Source: Granulicella sapmiensis
GTDB taxonomy: Bacteria > Acidobacteriota > Terriglobia > Terriglobales > Acidobacteriaceae
Direction of reading: 5' to 3'
Length of the DNA stretch: 64,000 nt
NCBI GenBank assembly: GCA_026225395.1
Contig: JAMFSR010000033.1
Coordinates: forward strand, 1 to 64,000
Part shown: piece by piece, positions 31,787 through 40,660 of the stretch
Position numbering within the stretch: position 1 is the first letter of the stretch
Layout: each line of letters begins with the position of its first letter
Program-made: the position numbers and the translations under genes
The notes under the pieces: model-generated
Databases searched by the model: none
Told to the model about the DNA's origin: nothing
The model's input: the letters and a program-made list of their open reading frames with translations, nothing else

Positions 31787-34786
31787 CTACCCCAGCAATC
31801 CCCCCACAACCTCCGCCGCCCCCGCCAGCGTCCGGTTCAGCGCCAGAATATCGCTGCCCCCCGCCTCGGCCAGATCCGGCCGTCCACCACCCTTACCCCC
31901 AACCTGCGCCGCCAGCAGCCCGACAATCTTCCCCGCCTGCACCTTCGCCGTCAGATCCTTCGTCACCCCCACAATCAGCGACACCTTCCCCTCAGCCGTA
32001 GCCGCCCCCAGCACCACCACACCCGACCCCAGCTTCCCCCGCAGCTCATCCACCAGGTTCCGCATCTGCGACTTATCCAGCGCATCCACCCTCTGCGCCA
32101 ACACCTTCACACCCTTAACTTCAACCGCGTTCCCGGCCGCATCCGCAGTAGCCGCCGAAGCCGATTTCATCCGCAGCCCCTCCAGCTCCCGCCGCAGCTT
32201 CTTCATCTCCTCATCCTGCGCCGCCACACGAGCCCGCAACGTCTCCGCCGAAGCCTCACCACCCCCCACAAACTGGCTCGCCACCTTCGCCACATCCGCA
32301 TCCCGCCGGAAAAGCCCCAGCGACCCCGTCCCAGTCACAGCCTCCACCCGGCGAACCCCACTCGCAACCGCTCCCTCACCCACCAGCTTGATCAACCCAA
32401 TCTCGCCGGTCGCGCCAATATGCGTCCCTCCACAAAGCTCGGTCGAAAAGTCCCCGATCTTCACCACGCGCACACGCTCGCCATACTTCTCGCCAAACAG
32501 CGCCATCGCGCCCAGCTCATGCACCGCCACATCGATCGGCACATCCACCATCGTCTGCACGACGCTATTCGCCAGCACCTCCCGGTTCACGATGTCCTCA
32601 ATCTCCTGCAGCTCTTCCTCGGCCACACCCGTAAAGTGCGAAAAATCAAACCGCAGCCGCGCCCGGTCATTCAACGACCCCGCCTGCTTCACATGCGTCC
32701 CCAGCACCTGCCGCAACGCCGCATGCAACAGATGCGTCCCCGTATGATTCCGCATCACCGCCCGCCGCACCTCTCCATTCACCTGCGTATCGACAGCATC
32801 GCCCACCACAATCGTCTGCCGCACCACCACCTGATGCGCAAACACTCCCTGCACCGGCTTCTTACATCCCGTCACATCCGCGACCACCGTATTGTGATCC
32901 TTGGCATACAACCACCCCACATCCCCCACCTGCCCACCCGAGTCCGCATAGAAGCTGGTCGCATCAAGCACCACCTCACCCGTCTCCCCAGCCTTCAACT
33001 CCTGCACCCCGACACCATCCTTCACCAGCGCAATCACCCGCGCCCCATCCACCCGCAGCGACGTGTACCCCTCAAACTCCGTCTTCGCCAACTCCCGATA
33101 AACCGGCGCCGCCGACTTCTGCGACCCACCCTTCCAACTCGCGCGAGCACGCTGCTGCTCTTCTTCCTTAGCACGCTCGAAGCCTTCCATGTCGAATGGA
33201 ATGCCCGCATCACGGGCAGCATCCTGAATGAAATCCACGGGAAGTCCAAAGGTCTCGTATAGTCGGAAAGCTTGCGCGCCACTCAACTTCGGCGGGTATC
33301 TCGAAATAAAATCCTCTTCCTTAAAGAACTTTTTGAAGAGCGCACGATCTTGGCTATGGAACATCATTTCAAAGATGGCGAACTCTACTTCCTCTATAGG
33401 AACAAGGGACCCAGCAACAAACGGTTCGGCGTATTTCGCTACTTGCTCTTCATCCACTTCCAAGTTGTACTTGTAAGCGAATGCTTTCGCCGATTCTGTC
33501 ATCGCGATTACGTATGAAGTGCGGAATGCCAGATCAAGCTGTCGGGATCCTTCGATCATGACCCGAGCAAACTGCAACTCTTCAGCCAACACAACTTTGG
33601 CCACCCGCTCAGCCGACTCCATCAGCTCCGGATAAGCCGCCTTCATCTCATCCCGAACCGCATACACCATCTCATGCATGAACGGCTTCTCCTGCCCCAA
33701 CAGCCGCCCATGCCGAATCCCCCGCCGCAGAATCTTCCGCAGCACATAACCACGCCCCTCATTCGCGGGCGTCACACCATCCGAAATCAAAAACGCAGAA
33801 GCCCGCGCATGGTCCGCAATAATCCTCAGCGAAGCCGCGCCCTTCTCATCGCTCACCGCCAACTCGTCAATCCGCTCTTTCGAAACCCACACACCCCCCA
33901 CAGAATTGTCATCTCGACCGGAGCGCAGCGCAGTGGAGAGACCTGCAGCTCCGCCAGCCTCACCACCAAACCCCGTCAGCCGCGCCGCAGCCGACAACAA
34001 CGGCGTAAACAAATCACTCTCATAATTCGAAAGCTTTCCCTGCAACACCGCCGCGATCCGTTCCAACCCCATGCCCGTATCAATCGAAGGCTTTGGAAGC
34101 GGCGTCAACACGCCATCCGAGCTTCGATCGAACTGCATAAACACCAGATTCCAAATCTCGACATACCGCTGATCGTCCTCTGGAAACGGCTTGTCTTCCC
34201 CCGTCTCACTAGCCGCCACACCCAGGTCATAAAAGATCTCCGAGCAAGGCCCACACGGCCCGGTATCGCCCATCTGCCAAAAGTTATCCTTTGCGGACAT
34301 CTCAAAGATCCGCTCCTTCGGCACACCCGTCGCGATCCAGAACTCCTCCGCCTCGTTATCCCGCGGCACCGCATCCGACCCCTCAAAGATCGTCACATAC
34401 AGCCTGTCCTTATCAATCCCAAACCAGTCCGCCGACGTCAGCAGCTCCCACGCAAACGCAATCGCATCCTTCTTGAAGTAGTCGCCAAACGAAAAGTTCC
34501 CCAGCATCTCAAAGAACGTATGGTGCCGCCGCGTAAACCCGACGTTCTCCAGATCATTGTGCTTGCCCCCGGCCCGCACACACTTCTGGCTCGACGCCGC
34601 CCGCGAGTAATCCCTCACCTCCGCGCCCAGGAACACATCCTTAAATTGGTTCATCCCCGCATTAGTAAACAGCAGCGTCGGGTCGTTCTGTGGAACCAGC
34701 GACGAAGAGTGCACCCGCCGATGCCCCTTACCCTCAAAAAACCGCAAAAAATCTTCCCGAATCTGATTGCCTGACAAGTTACGCAT
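31787..34786 (-). CDS. alaS: Alanyl-tRNA synthetase, with in-frame insertions
   Basis: Charges tRNA-Ala and edits Ser/Gly mischarging. The 999-residue protein exceeds the usual about 870-880. The catalytic core ([53 protein letters not shown]), editing domain ([17 protein letters not shown] and [20 protein letters not shown] with the zinc ligands) and C-terminal DHHA1 domain ([25 protein letters not shown]) are intact. Extra sequence is in two places: about 25-35 residues from a repeat at 33907-33946, and about 70-80 residues between EELQFARV and [16 protein letters not shown], encoded by AT-richer DNA (33240-33560). It is divergent from vapBC (63-nt gap). Confidence 0.96.
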   Translation of the reverse strand: MRNLSGNQIREDFLRFFEGKGHRRVHSSSLVPQNDPTLLFTNAGMNQFKDVFLGAEVRDYSRAASSQKCVRAGGKHNDLENVGFTRRHHTFFEMLGNFSFGDYFKKDAIAFAWELLTSADWFGIDKDRLYVTIFEGSDAVPRDNEAEEFWIATGVPKERIFEMSAKDNFWQMGDTGPCGPCSEIFYDLGVAASETGEDKPFPEDDQRYVEIWNLVFMQFDRSSDGVLTPLPKPSIDTGMGLERIAAVLQGKLSNYESDLFTPLLSAAARLTGFGGEAGGAAGLSTALRSGRDDNSVGGVWVSKERIDELAVSDEKGAASLRIIADHARASAFLISDGVTPANEGRGYVLRKILRRGIRHGRLLGQEKPFMHEMVYAVRDEMKAAYPELMESAERVAKVVLAEELQFARVMIEGSRQLDLAFRTSYVIAMTESAKAFAYKYNLEVDEEQVAKYAEPFVAGSLVPIEEVEFAIFEMMFHSQDRALFKKFFKEEDFISRYPPKLSGAQAFRLYETFGLPVDFIQDAARDAGIPFDMEGFERAKEEEQQRARASWKGGSQKSAAPVYRELAKTEFEGYTSLRVDGARVIALVKDGVGVQELKAGETGEVVLDATSFYADSGGQVGDVGWLYAKDHNTVVADVTGCKKPVQGVFAHQVVVRQTIVVGDAVDTQVNGEVRRAVMRNHTGTHLLHAALRQVLGTHVKQAGSLNDRARLRFDFSHFTGVAEEELQEIEDIVNREVLANSVVQTMVDVPIDVAVHELGAMALFGEKYGERVRVVKIGDFSTELCGGTHIGATGEIGLIKLVGEGAVASGVRRVEAVTGTGSLGLFRRDADVAKVASQFVGGGEASAETLRARVAAQDEEMKKLRRELEGLRMKSASAATADAAGNAVEVKGVKVLAQRVDALDKSQMRNLVDELRGKLGSGVVVLGAATAEGKVSLIVGVTKDLTAKVQAGKIVGLLAAQVGGKGGGRPDLAEAGGSDILALNRTLAGAAEVVGGLLG
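33907..33946 (-). repeat. Repeat D inside alaS
   Basis: TGTCATCTCGACCGGAGCGC...GTGGAGAGACCTGC is a wording I recall as a dispersed acidobacterial intergenic repeat. Here it is in frame in alaS and encodes about [14 protein letters not shown], at a place where AlaRS normally has a short loop before the IADHARA motif. Confidence 0.6.
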
Positions 34787-34849
34787 AGACCTTAAAGTTT
34801 ACCAGCGCAACTCACGCCCGAGAGTAGAATCACCAGAGAGGCTAAGACC

Positions 34850-35113
34850 GTGAGAAACGTGTCCATCCAGGAACTCGAACAGCACACCGCCCAGCTCGTC
34901 GCCGAGGTGGAAGCCGGGAACCGTCTCACGCTCATTCGCGGCGGAAGAGCGGTTGCGGAACTTGTGCCCCCTGCCGCGGATACCGTTTCTCGATGGACCA
35001 CAGAAGAGGAACGCCTTGCCGCTATCGACAAAGTAATGAACAAACATCAGCAAGGATACGACCTCGGCGGATTCAAAATCATCGATCGCGATGCTCTCTA
35101 TGACCGTGATTAG
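34850..35113 (+). CDS. vapB: VapB/Phd-type antitoxin
   Basis: An 87-residue antitoxin. The N-terminus RNVSIQELEQHTAQLVAEVE, then GNRLTLIRGGRAVAELVPPA, is the Phd/YefM DNA-binding fold; the C-terminal half (TTEEERLAAIDKVMNKHQQG) is the toxin-binding tail. The start is GTG 34850 (or GTG 34859) after AGAGAGG. It overlaps the toxin gene by 14 nt. The pair is transcribed away from alaS. Confidence 0.88.
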   Translation: MRNVSIQELEQHTAQLVAEVEAGNRLTLIRGGRAVAELVPPAADTVSRWTTEEERLAAIDKVMNKHQQGYDLGGFKIIDRDALYDRD

Positions 35114-35552
35114 CAGCTTCACAGTCGACACCAACATACTCATCTACTCCATCGATCGGTCCAATCCGGCGAAACAAATCGTCGCAGACAGACTGCTGCG
35201 CTTGGTGCTTGCAAAGCGCTTCCCGCTTCCGATGCAATGTCTCACCGAGTTCTATCGAGCAACCACTCGCAAACGTCTTCTCACGCCCGCAGAAGCGAGC
35301 GATTTCATCCACGATATCCTGATATTTATCGCACCGACGCCATACATTGCAGATGACCTTAACGACGCGATGCAACTCCACGCAACGAACGGAATTCAGT
35401 TCTTCGACGCGCTCATCCTTGCAACATCATCCCGCGCTGGTTGCTCGATTCTCTTCAGCGAAGATTTACAGGACAACCGCAGCTTCGGATCGTTGACCGT
35501 ACGCAATCCATTCCTCATGGACTCCACCGTACTAGACGCTCTTATCGCCTAA
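35100..35552 (+). CDS. vapC: VapC-type PIN-domain toxin
   Basis: A PIN-domain RNase of about 150 residues. Acidic active-site residues appear in SFTVDTNILIYSIDRSN (Asp), LTEFYRATTRKRLL (Glu), IQFFDALILATSSRAG (Asp) and ILFSEDLQDNRSFG (Asp). The ATG at 35100 overlaps the 3' end of vapB and is preferred to the one at 35091. Antitoxin-first order, as usual for vapBC. Its stop overlaps the convergent DUF429 gene stop. It is unlike the PIN protein at 3576-3992, which has the reverse gene order. Confidence 0.9.
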   Translation: MTVISSFTVDTNILIYSIDRSNPAKQIVADRLLRLVLAKRFPLPMQCLTEFYRATTRKRLLTPAEASDFIHDILIFIAPTPYIADDLNDAMQLHATNGIQFFDALILATSSRAGCSILFSEDLQDNRSFGSLTVRNPFLMDSTVLDALIA

Positions 35553-36535
35553 CCCCTCACACCAGGCCGCCACGTAAGCCCCTCCAGCCGCAACGCCGCA
35601 TCCTTCGTAGCCTTCAACCCCGCAAACTCCCCTGCATACCGCACCATCTCCATCGTGCTCACCAGCGCATCGAACGCATCCTCACTCCCCAGCGCCTTCG
35701 CATACACCCCCCGCGAAATCCCCGCATACACCGCATCGTTCTTCTTCCGCTCGTTCAGATACTTCCGCCGAGCCTCCTCATTACTCTTAGCCACCGCCCC
35801 CGTCATCAACCGCGTATACATCTCCACCAACAACGGCCTAACAACGCTCCCGCCTTTCCTACTCCCTACTCCCTGCTCCCTATTCCCTGCTGCGCTGCCA
35901 AGCGCAGCCCCCTCAAACGGCCAAACCCGAAACCCCGCCCCATGCAGCCGCAGCAAAAACGGCATCGCCCGCAACGACCCCGTCCCCACGCTCCCACTCC
36001 CCCCAATCTGGAACGGCGACTTCGGCGTAATCCCCTTCATCTTCGCCGCCCTCAGCGCATCCCCACCCTCAAGCCCCTGCGCAATCTTGTTGTCATAGTC
36101 CGCAAAGCGAAACATGCACCGATAGCCCTCGCCGCAAAACTGTGCCGGCCGCTTATGCGGCTTCCCCCAGAACCTCTCATCCCGCGCAACCTCCTCACAC
36201 TCCCGCGCCAGCCACTGCTCCGCATACCCTCCCGCAGCCTTCTCCCAGAACTCAAACACGGTCGCACACCCATGCTCCTGCAAAAACCACGCCGGATAAC
36301 TAAAGCAGCAATCCACACTCACCACCATCGCCGGAGTCTCCGCAGCCATCTCCACCAGCCACTCCGCCACCTCCTCCCGAGTCCGCCCCGCCTCCAGCCT
36401 CACCGTATCCTTCGCCCCGGCAACGCCCCGCGTCCAAACCCCCGCCCAGATATGCCGCCGCTGCCCCGCTGCATCCACTCTCCCCGACCAATCAATCGCC
36501 ACCAGCCGTTGCACACCTGCTTCAACCTTATTCAC
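35549..36535 (-). CDS. DUF429-like predicted nuclease-fold protein
   Basis: About 328 residues. The N-terminal RLVAIDWSGRVDAAGQRRHI is the first strand of an RNase H-like fold with its Asp; VVSVDCCFSYPAWFLQEH is the second acidic strand; the C-terminal part has SEDAFDALVSTMEMVRYAGE with a further acidic pair. These are the marks of DUF429-type proteins, for which no activity is established as far as I know. GTG 36535 overlaps the recX stop by a few bases and is preferred over ATG 36571. An in-frame repeat E insertion (AAGNREQGVGSRKGG) sits in the middle. Likely co-transcribed with recX. Confidence 0.65.
   Translation of the reverse strand: MNKVEAGVQRLVAIDWSGRVDAAGQRRHIWAGVWTRGVAGAKDTVRLEAGRTREEVAEWLVEMAAETPAMVVSVDCCFSYPAWFLQEHGCATVFEFWEKAAGGYAEQWLARECEEVARDERFWGKPHKRPAQFCGEGYRCMFRFADYDNKIAQGLEGGDALRAAKMKGITPKSPFQIGGSGSVGTGSLRAMPFLLRLHGAGFRVWPFEGAALGSAAGNREQGVGSRKGGSVVRPLLVEMYTRLMTGAVAKSNEEARRKYLNERKKNDAVYAGISRGVYAKALGSEDAFDALVSTMEMVRYAGEFAGLKATKDAALRLEGLTWRPGVRG
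35858..35892 (-). repeat. Repeat E inside the DUF429 gene
   Basis: CTACTCCCTGCTCCCTATTC-type wording, in frame, encoding GNREQGVGSRKGG on the minus strand. The same family as 30187-30240 in amiC. Confidence 0.8.
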
Positions 36536-37085
36536 TGACGGCTTCACTCTCTTCGAGATCGACTTCTTCAAGCTCCGCCCCCCACTCCCGCAACACCACC
36601 CAGATCGTCTTCGTACTGAACCCCGCCGCCACCAGCCGACGCATCGCCTTCGCCGTCTCCTTCTGCTTCTTCTCCCGATCCCCCGCCGGCTGCTTCATCC
36701 TCTTCCGAGCCACATAAGCCCGCGCCAGCGCCACCTCATCCACCTCGTCATAGGCCTTCCCCAGCGTCTCGTTCACCAGCGGAGCGGCAATCCCCTTCTG
36801 CATCAACCCCTGCTGCACGCGCCTCCGCCCATACTTCTCATTCTCCTGGCGCAGCCGCGTATAGTCCGCCGCAAACCGCTCATCGCTCAAATACCCCAGA
36901 TCCTTCAGCTTCAGAATCACAGCCTCAACCGCAACCTCACCCACCTCCCCCGGCTCCGCCCGTTCCACCATCTTCCGCCGCAAATCCCGAATCGACTTCA
37001 TCTTCGACGAAAGCGACCGCACCGCAAACTCCAGCAACCCCACCGCATCCAGCGGCGCCTTAGCCGTCTTAGCCCGAAACCCCAT
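36528..37085 (-). CDS. recX: Regulatory protein RecX
   Basis: RecX binds RecA filaments and modulates recombination. The 185-residue protein has the three tandem helical repeats: LLEFAVRSLSSKMKSIRDLR, VILKLKDLGYLSDERFAADY with YTRLRQENEKYGRRRVQQGL, and AMRRLVAAGFSTKTIWVVLR. recA is not in the window. The downstream DUF429 gene overlaps by a few bases, so both are probably one operon. Confidence 0.88.
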   Translation of the reverse strand: MGFRAKTAKAPLDAVGLLEFAVRSLSSKMKSIRDLRRKMVERAEPGEVGEVAVEAVILKLKDLGYLSDERFAADYTRLRQENEKYGRRRVQQGLMQKGIAAPLVNETLGKAYDEVDEVALARAYVARKRMKQPAGDREKKQKETAKAMRRLVAAGFSTKTIWVVLREWGAELEEVDLEESEAVSE

Positions 37086-37126
37086 CCCTCACACCTTCCA
37101 CGCACTTCCTCTGCGAACTCCGCGCA

Positions 37127-37190
37127 CTTCTCTCGCGACCTCTGCGTTAAAGCCTTTGCCCTTGCAGTTGCTGTTGCTTTTCTTTCTGTC
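37127..37190 (+). repeat. Repeat I (CGCGACCTCTGCGTT) with low-complexity TTTGCC tail
   Basis: CTCGCGACCTCTGCGTTAAA is shared with 27584-27603 (TCGCGACCTCTGCGTT). It is followed here by a TTTGCCCTTGCAGTTGCTGT tract like 25868-25945. It fills the gap between recX and the S9 peptidase. Confidence 0.6.
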
Positions 37191-37209
37191 ATCCCGCAGG
37201 TGATCTGCT

Positions 37210-39597
37210 TCACCTCTTCGGAGCAGCAACAGCCATCGGATTCACCGCAGGCCCAACCGCCGCATACCCATTCGACCCCGTCCACCGGTCACACCAATCA
37301 TTCACCGTCCGATACCAAAGCTCCGAATCCTTCGGCTTCAACACCCAATGCCCCTCATCCTGAAAGTACAGCATCTCGCTGGGCACCCCGAGCATCTGCA
37401 GCGAATCGAACAACTGCAACCCCTCGCTAACATCCAGCCGATAATCCCTCTGCCCATGGATCACCAGCGTAGGCGTCTTCGCACTCTTGATATGCAACAT
37501 AGGCGACCACTTGCGAAACGGGTCTTCCTCATTCGACTTATCAAAGAAATCCCACGGATAAGCCGCCTTAGTCTGTTCCACACCGACGCCGTTCGCAGCC
37601 GCTGGCCGAAACTCCCACTCATTGAACCAATCCTCTTCCGTAGTCCCAAACGCACTCTGCGGGTTATACATCCCGTCATGCGTCACGATGCACTTGAACC
37701 GATCCGTATGCGTCAGCACCCAGTTCGCCATAAACCCGCCATAGCTCGCCCCCAGCGCACACTCCCGGTCCTTATCGATAAAGGGATACGTCTTCTCCGC
37801 ATAATCCAGCCCCTTCATCAAATCGACATAAGCCTTCCCTCCCCAATCCCCCGAAACCTCATCGACAAACTTCTGCCCATACCCCGTCGACCCCCGCCGA
37901 TTGATCATCACCACTACATACCCATCAGCGGCCATCAACTCCGGATTCCACCGATAACTCCACCCATCCCCCAGCGCCGTCTGCGGCCCACCATGCATCA
38001 CAAACTTCACCGGATACTTCTTAGAAGCATCAAACCCCGGCGGCCGAATGATGAACCCTTCAACCTTCGTATCAGCCGCACCGCTAAACCAGAAGGGCTC
38101 AAGCGGAGCGAGGGAAAGCGAGTCTAGAAGTTGCGCATTTGGATTTGCGATGACATCCGCTCGCATCGAGTAGACCGCGGACGCGGAAGATGACTCATTT
38201 CCGTTCTGCCTTTTCCAACTCTGTAAAGCGTCATCGGACGGCGATGTCTTCAAGTTGAAGTCGCTGAGAGCGAATCGATAGAGGCTTGCTGGCTCATTGA
38301 CTTTCATCCCAGAAGCCACAAGCGATGAACCATCCGGGGCTACAACAAGTGAACCAAACTCCGCCTTGAAGGTGAAGTTCGGATAGGAGGTTTGCGAAGA
38401 TTTTTCCCCGTAAGTCGTTGATTGAAGTTCGGTAATGCCGGGAGCGGCCAGCTTCACGACGAAAATCGGCTCCTGTCCCTTACTAGGACTGGCAAAGTAG
38501 ATCGACGTCGAATCCGGAGCCCACGCAAACTCATCCACCCAATCGCCGAAATTCTCTGTGAGGCTCTTGATCGTCGGCCCAGGTTTATCTGTTGTCGTAG
38601 CGCGATCCATCACGGCAAGATTGAACTTGTCGGACTCAAATCCATTGCGTGCCTGAGAGCGCCACGCAAGATATTTTCCGTCGGGCGAATATTGCGGAGC
38701 GTCGTCGGAACCGGGACTGATCGAGACCCTCATGGCTCTGGAAGGGTCTGCACTAATAGCAAGGACGAAAATGTCGTTGTTCGTCGACTCCGCTGGCACC
38801 TTATCCAGATTCACCACATAAGCCACCTCTTTCCCATCCGGCGAAATCGCATACCCCAGCGGCGCCCCCAGAAAGAACGTCGGTGCCACACGATCCCCAA
38901 TCACACTGGCCGGCGTAAGGTCCTCCGGCGCACCCGCCCCAGCCTCCACACTCCCATAAAAAATATGCGACCGCTTCGACCCCTGGTAATGATCCCAGTG
39001 CCGGTACAGCAACGACGTAAACAACGTCGCCTTCACCGGACTTTTAGCCTGAATAGAATCTTTCAGCGCATTACAGCTCACTTCCTCTTCATTCCGCCCC
39101 ACCCCCATCGCCGCATGAGATTCACACTCCGGATACACCTCAGACACAAACAAAAAGTGCTTCGAGTCCGGCGCCCATACGCCACCATCCGCCTCCGTCT
39201 CCAACGACGTCACCTGATGCCCCGCCCCCATCACCCCCGCCGCATCATCCCACGGCGCCATCCAAATCTGCGAGGTCCCCGTCTCCCGCGACGAGTACAT
39301 CACCCAATTCCCATCCGGCGAAAACCTCCCACCAGTCTCCCCACTCCCCGAAGTCAACTCGACTTCCTTACCACCCCCCAAAGCCACCACCCAAAGATGA
39401 TTCACCTTCGAGTTCTTCTCCAGCGAAACATCCGTCACCGAAAACAGCACCCACTTCCCGCTCGGAGAAATCTGCGGATCGCTCACCCGCTTCATCGCCT
39501 GCAGATCCGCAAACGTCATCGGGCGTTTTTGCACCCCCATCTGTGCAAAAACAGGCAGAGCAAGGGCGACAGCGAGCGGCAGAAGAAGAAGTCTCAT
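37210..39597 (-). CDS. Exported S9-family prolyl oligopeptidase (DPP/acylaminoacyl-peptidase type)
   Basis: A 795-residue serine peptidase: signal peptide MRLLLLPLAVALALPVFAQM, an N-terminal beta-propeller (FSPDGNWVMYSSRETGTSQI, GVWAPDSKHFLFVSE, PQYSPDGKYLAWRS) and a C-terminal alpha/beta-hydrolase. The catalytic Ser is in GASYGGFMANW, Asp in VIHGQRDYRLDVSEG, His in FQDEGHWVLKP. It cleaves short peptides in the periplasm or outside. The region from about 38085 to 38770 includes patches of AT-richer DNA with different codon use, in frame, corresponding to propeller blades. Divergent from the 39756 gene. Confidence 0.93.
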   Translation of the reverse strand: MRLLLLPLAVALALPVFAQMGVQKRPMTFADLQAMKRVSDPQISPSGKWVLFSVTDVSLEKNSKVNHLWVVALGGGKEVELTSGSGETGGRFSPDGNWVMYSSRETGTSQIWMAPWDDAAGVMGAGHQVTSLETEADGGVWAPDSKHFLFVSEVYPECESHAAMGVGRNEEEVSCNALKDSIQAKSPVKATLFTSLLYRHWDHYQGSKRSHIFYGSVEAGAGAPEDLTPASVIGDRVAPTFFLGAPLGYAISPDGKEVAYVVNLDKVPAESTNNDIFVLAISADPSRAMRVSISPGSDDAPQYSPDGKYLAWRSQARNGFESDKFNLAVMDRATTTDKPGPTIKSLTENFGDWVDEFAWAPDSTSIYFASPSKGQEPIFVVKLAAPGITELQSTTYGEKSSQTSYPNFTFKAEFGSLVVAPDGSSLVASGMKVNEPASLYRFALSDFNLKTSPSDDALQSWKRQNGNESSSASAVYSMRADVIANPNAQLLDSLSLAPLEPFWFSGAADTKVEGFIIRPPGFDASKKYPVKFVMHGGPQTALGDGWSYRWNPELMAADGYVVVMINRRGSTGYGQKFVDEVSGDWGGKAYVDLMKGLDYAEKTYPFIDKDRECALGASYGGFMANWVLTHTDRFKCIVTHDGMYNPQSAFGTTEEDWFNEWEFRPAAANGVGVEQTKAAYPWDFFDKSNEEDPFRKWSPMLHIKSAKTPTLVIHGQRDYRLDVSEGLQLFDSLQMLGVPSEMLYFQDEGHWVLKPKDSELWYRTVNDWCDRWTGSNGYAAVGPAVNPMAVAAPKR

Positions 39598-39740
39598 CGC
39601 GCCAGTGTACGCCCCAAATCACGGTGAGAAATCTCCAGCGAAATGTCAAAAGTCACCACAAACCACCGTAAATTTGCACCAAAAAATCGTGGTCAAAACC
39701 CCAATATCCACGCTGAATCCCGCGCACCACCCCACCCGTC

Positions 39741-39746
39741 TACACT
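39741..39746 (+). promoter_or_regulatory. -10-like box close to the 39756 start
   Basis: TACACT lies nine bases before the ATG, predicting a very short leader. AGGAAAG between them could also act as a weak Shine-Dalgarno sequence, so this case is ambiguous. Confidence 0.35.
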
Positions 39747-39755
39747 AGGAAAGCC

Positions 39756-40598
39756 ATGACCCGGACCCCCACCCTCGCCGCCACATTTCTACTTTTCACC
39801 ACTATCATGGTCCGCCAAACCCAAGCACAACAAGGGTTTGGCCCACTCGACCCCTCCGAGCCCACCAACACCACCGTCGCCCAGGTCATCCAGAACATGG
39901 GCAGGCAGGAGTCCGCCTTCGAGGCCGCCCGCAACGAGTACACCTTCCGCCAGACTGTCAAAATGGACACCATCTCCGACGACACCAACAAGCCCGACGG
40001 CGAATACCAGCAGGTCACCGACATCACCTTCAACAACGACGGACGCCGCGTCGAACACGTCGTTTTCGCGCCACAGAACACCATCGAGCGCGTCATCATG
40101 ACCGAAAATGACCTAAAGGACATCGAAGAGCGCCTGCCCTTTGTCCTGACCACGGCGCAGCTCCCTGACTACAACCTCACCTACCTCGGGAAACAAAAGG
40201 TCGACGAGCTCGACACTTACGTCTTCGGCTGCGAACCCAAAACTCTGGTCAAAGGGCATCGCTATCTCTCCGGCAAAGTCTGGGTTGATCAGCAGGAGAA
40301 CGAGATTGTGCTCGTAAACGGCATCAACGTCCCGCAGGACACACGCAAAGGTCACGAAGACCTTTCGCCGCCGTTCACCACCTACTACGAGCAGATCGAC
40401 GGCAAGTACTGGTTCCCCACCTACACCAAAGCCGAAGGCACCCTGCACTTCCAGGCCCAGAACGGTGCGCTCTCACAGGACATACACATGCGCACCACGG
40501 TCAAGTACACCGACTACAAGCGCTTCCACACCAACGTAACGGTCCACTACGACGGCCAGACGCTGGACAACGCTGCACCGGCCACGCCTAAGCCATAG
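39756..40598 (+). CDS. Exported protein of unknown function (LolA/outer-membrane-lipoprotein-sorting-like)
   Basis: A 280-residue protein with signal peptide (LAATFLLFTTIMVRQTQAQQ). The mature part is a beta-rich domain: NEYTFRQTVKMDTISDDTNK, YQQVTDITFNNDGRRVEHVV, LGKQKVDELDTYVFGCEPKT, SGKVWVDQQENEIVLVNGIN, DGKYWFPTYTKAEGTLHF. The alternation of strands with VWVDQ..EIV resembles the LolA/LppX half-barrel fold used for lipid or lipoprotein handling. That fold is a reading, not an established assignment. Function unknown. Confidence 0.65.
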   Translation: MTRTPTLAATFLLFTTIMVRQTQAQQGFGPLDPSEPTNTTVAQVIQNMGRQESAFEAARNEYTFRQTVKMDTISDDTNKPDGEYQQVTDITFNNDGRRVEHVVFAPQNTIERVIMTENDLKDIEERLPFVLTTAQLPDYNLTYLGKQKVDELDTYVFGCEPKTLVKGHRYLSGKVWVDQQENEIVLVNGINVPQDTRKGHEDLSPPFTTYYEQIDGKYWFPTYTKAEGTLHFQAQNGALSQDIHMRTTVKYTDYKRFHTNVTVHYDGQTLDNAAPATPKP

Positions 40599-40660
40599 GC
40601 TCCGCTGAACCGAGCGTCTAAATGCGTCGCCGCAGTCCCGGTTGATTTCTTGCGTCCGGC

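Noticed and set aside
33674..34774. 366-codon plus-strand frame opposite alaS
   Set aside because: Antisense shadow rich in Arg/Pro/His; alaS motifs on the other strand are unambiguous.
34787..34849. T-box or other riboswitch before alaS
   Set aside because: The 63-base gap to vapB is too short for a T-box, and no specifier stem or T-box motif is seen.
35441..36538. 365-codon plus-strand frame opposite the DUF429 gene
   Set aside because: Arg/Pro-rich shadow; it would overlap vapC out of frame.
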